In this document: positions 14,759-16,933 of the stretch, piece after piece
Position numbering within the stretch: position 1 is the stretch's first letter
Layout of the letters: the number at the start of each line of letters is the position of its first letter
From: JAEZKC01 sp046538945
GTDB taxonomy: Bacteria; Fibrobacterota; Chitinivibrionia; Chitinivibrionales; Chitinispirillaceae
Assembly: GCA_046538945.1 (NCBI GenBank)
Contig: JBKHHW010000064.1
Location: forward strand, 1-16,933
Direction: 5' to 3'
DNA length: 16,933 nt
Translations under genes and position numbers: made by a program
The notes under the pieces: model-generated
Database searches by the model: none
Told to the model about the DNA's origin: nothing
Seen by the model: the letters and a program-made list of their open reading frames with translations, nothing else

Positions 14759-14941
14759 TTAAACAGTTATATCTCGCTCGAAAAAAAGGTGCACGTATCC
14801 AAGCCCGTCTTCCAGGCAACCATCCAAAAGAACCCACCCCTCTCGGATCATTTCCGCTGTGACCTGCTCAATCTCATCGAAAATCTTCCTGGGGCTTTTG
14901 TTGAAACCCACCCTAATCACCTTTTCGTGATTCTCCTTCAT
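14759..14941 (-). CDS. Small 60-residue protein, DUF4177-like in pattern
   Basis: This small protein has one charged helix (about residues 18-36, SPRKIFDEIEQVTAEMIREGW) between two strands, ending GYVHLFFERDITV. The combination of a helix, then REGW and a hydrophobic strand recalls the small DUF4177 family, but this is a weak match by eye. The ATG at 14941 is taken as the start: GGGAG lies nine bases upstream and the previous gene stops two bases before it. A TTG at 14950 would overlap that gene. It is 22 bases upstream of the STAS gene and clearly part of the operon. It is probably cytoplasmic, as no signal or membrane segment is seen. Confidence 0.72.
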   Translation of the reverse strand: MKENHEKVIRVGFNKSPRKIFDEIEQVTAEMIREGWVLLDGCLEDGLGYVHLFFERDITV

Positions 14942-14943
14942 TC

Positions 14944-15576
14944 CTACCAACTCCCAGGCTCATATCCGGGCTGCACGGCAGGGATCGACTCCACCAAACG
15001 ACTCATGCTCGAAAAAAGCATTCTGCCCTCTTCGATCTGCCCGGAGGACTCGCCGACACATACAGAACGCCACAAAACCTCCCGGTCCTCACTGTCCCAA
15101 AGCTCACACTCGATTTCGAACTGTTTTTTAACTCCTGCATCGAAACTGCGCACACGTGCCCCTGTCTTCAATCTGAAAACCAGTAAAAAAGGAACCTCCA
15201 CAGCGTTCCAAAGCGAATCAGCTCCTTTAAGAGTAAGCACATCTCCGACGTAAAAATCGTCATAAAATGATTCAAGCCTCAACAAACCTCCACGCCTGAC
15301 TGCTGAATTCTCGAATTCATCCGTTCCAACAAGGTCAAGCTCGGGATGGATTTTGCTGAACTGCTTAAGAATTGTACCGGACTCAAGCTCCCCGGCCCTG
15401 ACCGGCCCCTGCTGGGAAAGCAAGGGAAGCACAGCCACTTCCACGCCACTGAGCTTGCGTCCGGAAAAAGCCGGATCGGTATAAAGATTCTGCACCGTAA
15501 GTCTCACCTGATGCGCACAACTCAACACCCCTGCCCCAAGCAGTGCCAATACTATGTGAGACCAAAATTTCTTCAT
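14944..15576 (-). CDS. Putative lipoprotein, CsgG/FlgO-like in pattern
   Basis: This 210-residue protein has a classic lipoprotein signal: basic start MKK, hydrophobic 8-17, and the lipobox VLSC with lipid Cys at residue 20. The mature part begins with a strand VEVAVLPLL and goes on with alternating helices and strands (LDLVGTDEF, FLLVFRLKTGARVRSFD, FEIECELWDSEDREVLW). This order resembles the nucleotide-free alpha/beta domains of CsgG, FlgO or GNA1162-type lipoproteins, but no family motif proves it. The ATG at 15576 is chosen over the TTG at 15585 because it gives the standard signal peptide; no clear Shine-Dalgarno sequence is seen. It is the first gene of the five-gene operon and lies behind a good promoter. 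Confidence 0.78.
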   Translation of the reverse strand: MKKFWSHIVLALLGAGVLSCAHQVRLTVQNLYTDPAFSGRKLSGVEVAVLPLLSQQGPVRAGELESGTILKQFSKIHPELDLVGTDEFENSAVRRGGLLRLESFYDDFYVGDVLTLKGADSLWNAVEVPFLLVFRLKTGARVRSFDAGVKKQFEIECELWDSEDREVLWRSVCVGESSGQIEEGRMLFSSMSRLVESIPAVQPGYEPGSW

Positions 15577-15630
15577 ATGAACCAAACCGCTTAACTGCCC
15601 GTACGATCAAATTTACCTTACCCGATATTG

Positions 15631-15659
15631 AAAATACACACCGTTTCTCCAAATTTCAA
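15631..15659 (-). promoter_or_regulatory. Candidate promoter for the STAS/lipoprotein operon
   Basis: On the minus strand TTGAAA (15659-15654, five of six to consensus) and TATTTT (15636-15631, four of six) are separated by 17 bases. Transcription would start near 15624, about 48 bases ahead of the lipoprotein ATG at 15576. Confidence 0.5.
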
Positions 15660-15660
15660 A

Positions 15661-15677
15661 TTGAGTTTACCACTCAA
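15661..15677 (-). terminator. Short hairpin after the M23 gene, weak terminator
   Basis: TTGAGT and ACTCAA form a six-base stem around a five-base loop, just downstream of the M23 stop on the minus strand. It is followed by TTTGAAATTT rather than a pure T run. The stem is short and AT-rich, so termination may be partial, and read-through into the STAS operon is possible. Confidence 0.3.
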
Positions 15678-15684
15678 CTGAAGA

Positions 15685-16854
15685 TTACGGCCCCGACTGC
15701 GTCTTACCCACCTTATCTGAACATTTAGGATAGTTCCCACGAATTATCTCCGAAGGCTCCATATACCTTTCAATACCATAAGTGTATCCCCCCAACAACG
15801 CATTCCGAAATGACGACTTCTCGATTCCGAGATGGAGATGTGCCCAGTAGCCACCGTTTTCGTAGCTCACCGAATTTCCGATCTGACCGATTTTCTGCCC
15901 CATTCTTACTTCATCACCAGTCACCACATCGATGAACCTTGAAAGATGACCGTAGATGACACAGAGCGTGTCCGAAGGCGGCAACACGGTTTCCACTACC
16001 ACCAGACATCCCCAGGAGAGGTCGTGGGACACAGAACGCACCCGCCCGTTTGAAATTGAATGTACCGGCAGTCCCTCCATGAACCACCCCATATCCTCTC
16101 CGCAGTGATAGATTTCCCCATGCTTGTTGGCAAACGTTCCTGCATCAGGTGCATACTTGATCTTGTGTTCATACTGCTGAAAAGGGAAAATGAAACGACT
16201 GCTGATGGGAACCGTACCTGAGGAGGTATCCTCGGAATGGAACCTGTAGCTCAGGCTGGATTCGACATTGATGTTGTAGAAAAACTTCAGTTTCCGGGGA
16301 GATTCCTCATAATACTGTGGAAGATAGTCAGTCACACTTTGATACCGGCCTGATTCGATAGCCTTGATCGAGGCGATCAGCGTTGAAGCGACATAGCCGT
16401 CGTTTTCAGAAGAAAGCCACTTCTCAAGAACCCCGACAGAATCTTCCGGCCCTAGAAACCCATAGGCATTGGCAGCGCACTCCCGGATTAAACTATTATC
16501 CGATTGCCGGAATGGGGCGATCAACTCAAGGTGCTCCGGCTTGCCGATCTGGATTATCGCATTGATGTACCAGATTTTAAGCAGATCGTTTTCCGGTTTT
16601 TCCTTTAAGAGTTTCTGCCAAACCGGAATGAACTTCTCATCATGATACCTGAAATAGAGATAATAATCCCTGTCCCAGAGAAAAATATCCTGCGACACCC
16701 TTTTCTCAAGCCTCTGATGAGCCCTGAGAGCAGTAGCTTCATCATAAAAAGGAGTGTTGTGAAGCATCTGTACGGAAGTATCTATTTGGACTCTCTGAGT
16801 GAACTCGAGCTGGGAAAGCAGAGCTAAAACAAAGGAGAGATGGATCATATTCAT
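15685..16854 (-). CDS. Secreted M23 (LytM-type) peptidase with N-terminal HEAT-like repeats
   Basis: From the ATG at 16854 this 389-residue protein has a short hydrophobic signal (residues 3-15), a helical region (about 30-170) with HEAT/PBS-lyase-like units (for example LIRECAANAYGFLGPEDSVGVLEKW), and a C-terminal M23 zinc metallopeptidase domain. The domain shows HCGED (250-254, giving H and D zinc ligands), YGHL (His 303) and AHLHLGI (HLH 339-341). All catalytic ligands are present, so it is probably an active peptidoglycan endopeptidase. The start is uncertain: the frame stays open to the window edge, so the true start may be upstream, and the ATGs at 16854 and 16848 give equally good signal peptides. 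No Shine-Dalgarno sequence is seen. It lies alone upstream of the STAS operon on the same strand. Confidence 0.85.
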   Translation of the reverse strand: MNMIHLSFVLALLSQLEFTQRVQIDTSVQMLHNTPFYDEATALRAHQRLEKRVSQDIFLWDRDYYLYFRYHDEKFIPVWQKLLKEKPENDLLKIWYINAIIQIGKPEHLELIAPFRQSDNSLIRECAANAYGFLGPEDSVGVLEKWLSSENDGYVASTLIASIKAIESGRYQSVTDYLPQYYEESPRKLKFFYNINVESSLSYRFHSEDTSSGTVPISSRFIFPFQQYEHKIKYAPDAGTFANKHGEIYHCGEDMGWFMEGLPVHSISNGRVRSVSHDLSWGCLVVVETVLPPSDTLCVIYGHLSRFIDVVTGDEVRMGQKIGQIGNSVSYENGGYWAHLHLGIEKSSFRNALLGGYTYGIERYMEPSEIIRGNYPKCSDKVGKTQSGP

Positions 16855-16933
16855 TATAATCGCAGCAGAGATAAATTCAGCAGGTGTACTGCAGCTCGTC
16901 AAAACCAGGCCTGATAAACTCCAAGGCCTTAGG

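Overview
The window looks like a stretch of ordinary bacterial chromosome, moderate in GC and gene-dense. Genes sit in short head-to-tail operons with 1-4 base overlaps, clear GGAGG-type ribosome binding sites and sigma70-like promoters. Two proteins with lipobox signal peptides, an M23 (LytM-type) wall peptidase and separate GlnRS and GluRS point to a diderm bacterium. The Q/P-rich protein paired with a roadblock protein, the STAS operon and the HD-GYP module would fit a Fibrobacterota/Chitinispirillia-like or deltaproteobacteria-like genome. That placement is inference only. I see no phage, transposase, CRISPR array or rRNA.

Layout, left to right. (1) 1-1616, plus: the 3' part of a Q/P-rich acidic protein, coupled to a roadblock/LC7 (MglB-like) protein and closed by a strong terminator. 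(2) 1627-1902, minus: a small zinc-ribbon membrane protein, divergent from (3) 2077-2940, plus: a NodB-type polysaccharide deacetylase. (4) 6423-2953, minus: an EF-G-like GTPase (EF-G2 family), a terminator-like hairpin, mtnA of methionine salvage, and a cold-shock-domain protein overlapping the mtnA 3' end. (5) 10394-6664, minus: gltX, a Dabb-domain protein, glnS, tRNA-Ala(GGC) and a terminator. (6) 10550-11999, plus: a promoter, a CheY-like receiver and an HD-GYP phosphodiesterase with a coiled-coil N-terminus. (7) 12076-13059, plus: an NAD-dependent epimerase/dehydratase-like SDR. (8) 15659-13160, minus: a promoter and a five-gene operon of lipoprotein, 60-residue protein, STAS protein, second lipoprotein and membrane-anchored TPR protein. 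(9) 16854-15685, minus: a secreted HEAT-repeat plus M23 peptidase.

Functional links. The receiver and HD-GYP proteins together look like a split RpfG-type cyclic-di-GMP output module. gltX, glnS and the tRNA form a translation cluster with a Dabb protein between the synthetases. Operon (8) joins a cytoplasmic STAS switch to envelope proteins and is the best candidate for an uncharacterised system. The cold-shock protein behind mtnA is the oddest single gene: its fold residues are kept but its aromatic nucleic-acid-binding residues are replaced. All family assignments come from reading motifs by eye; no search was run.
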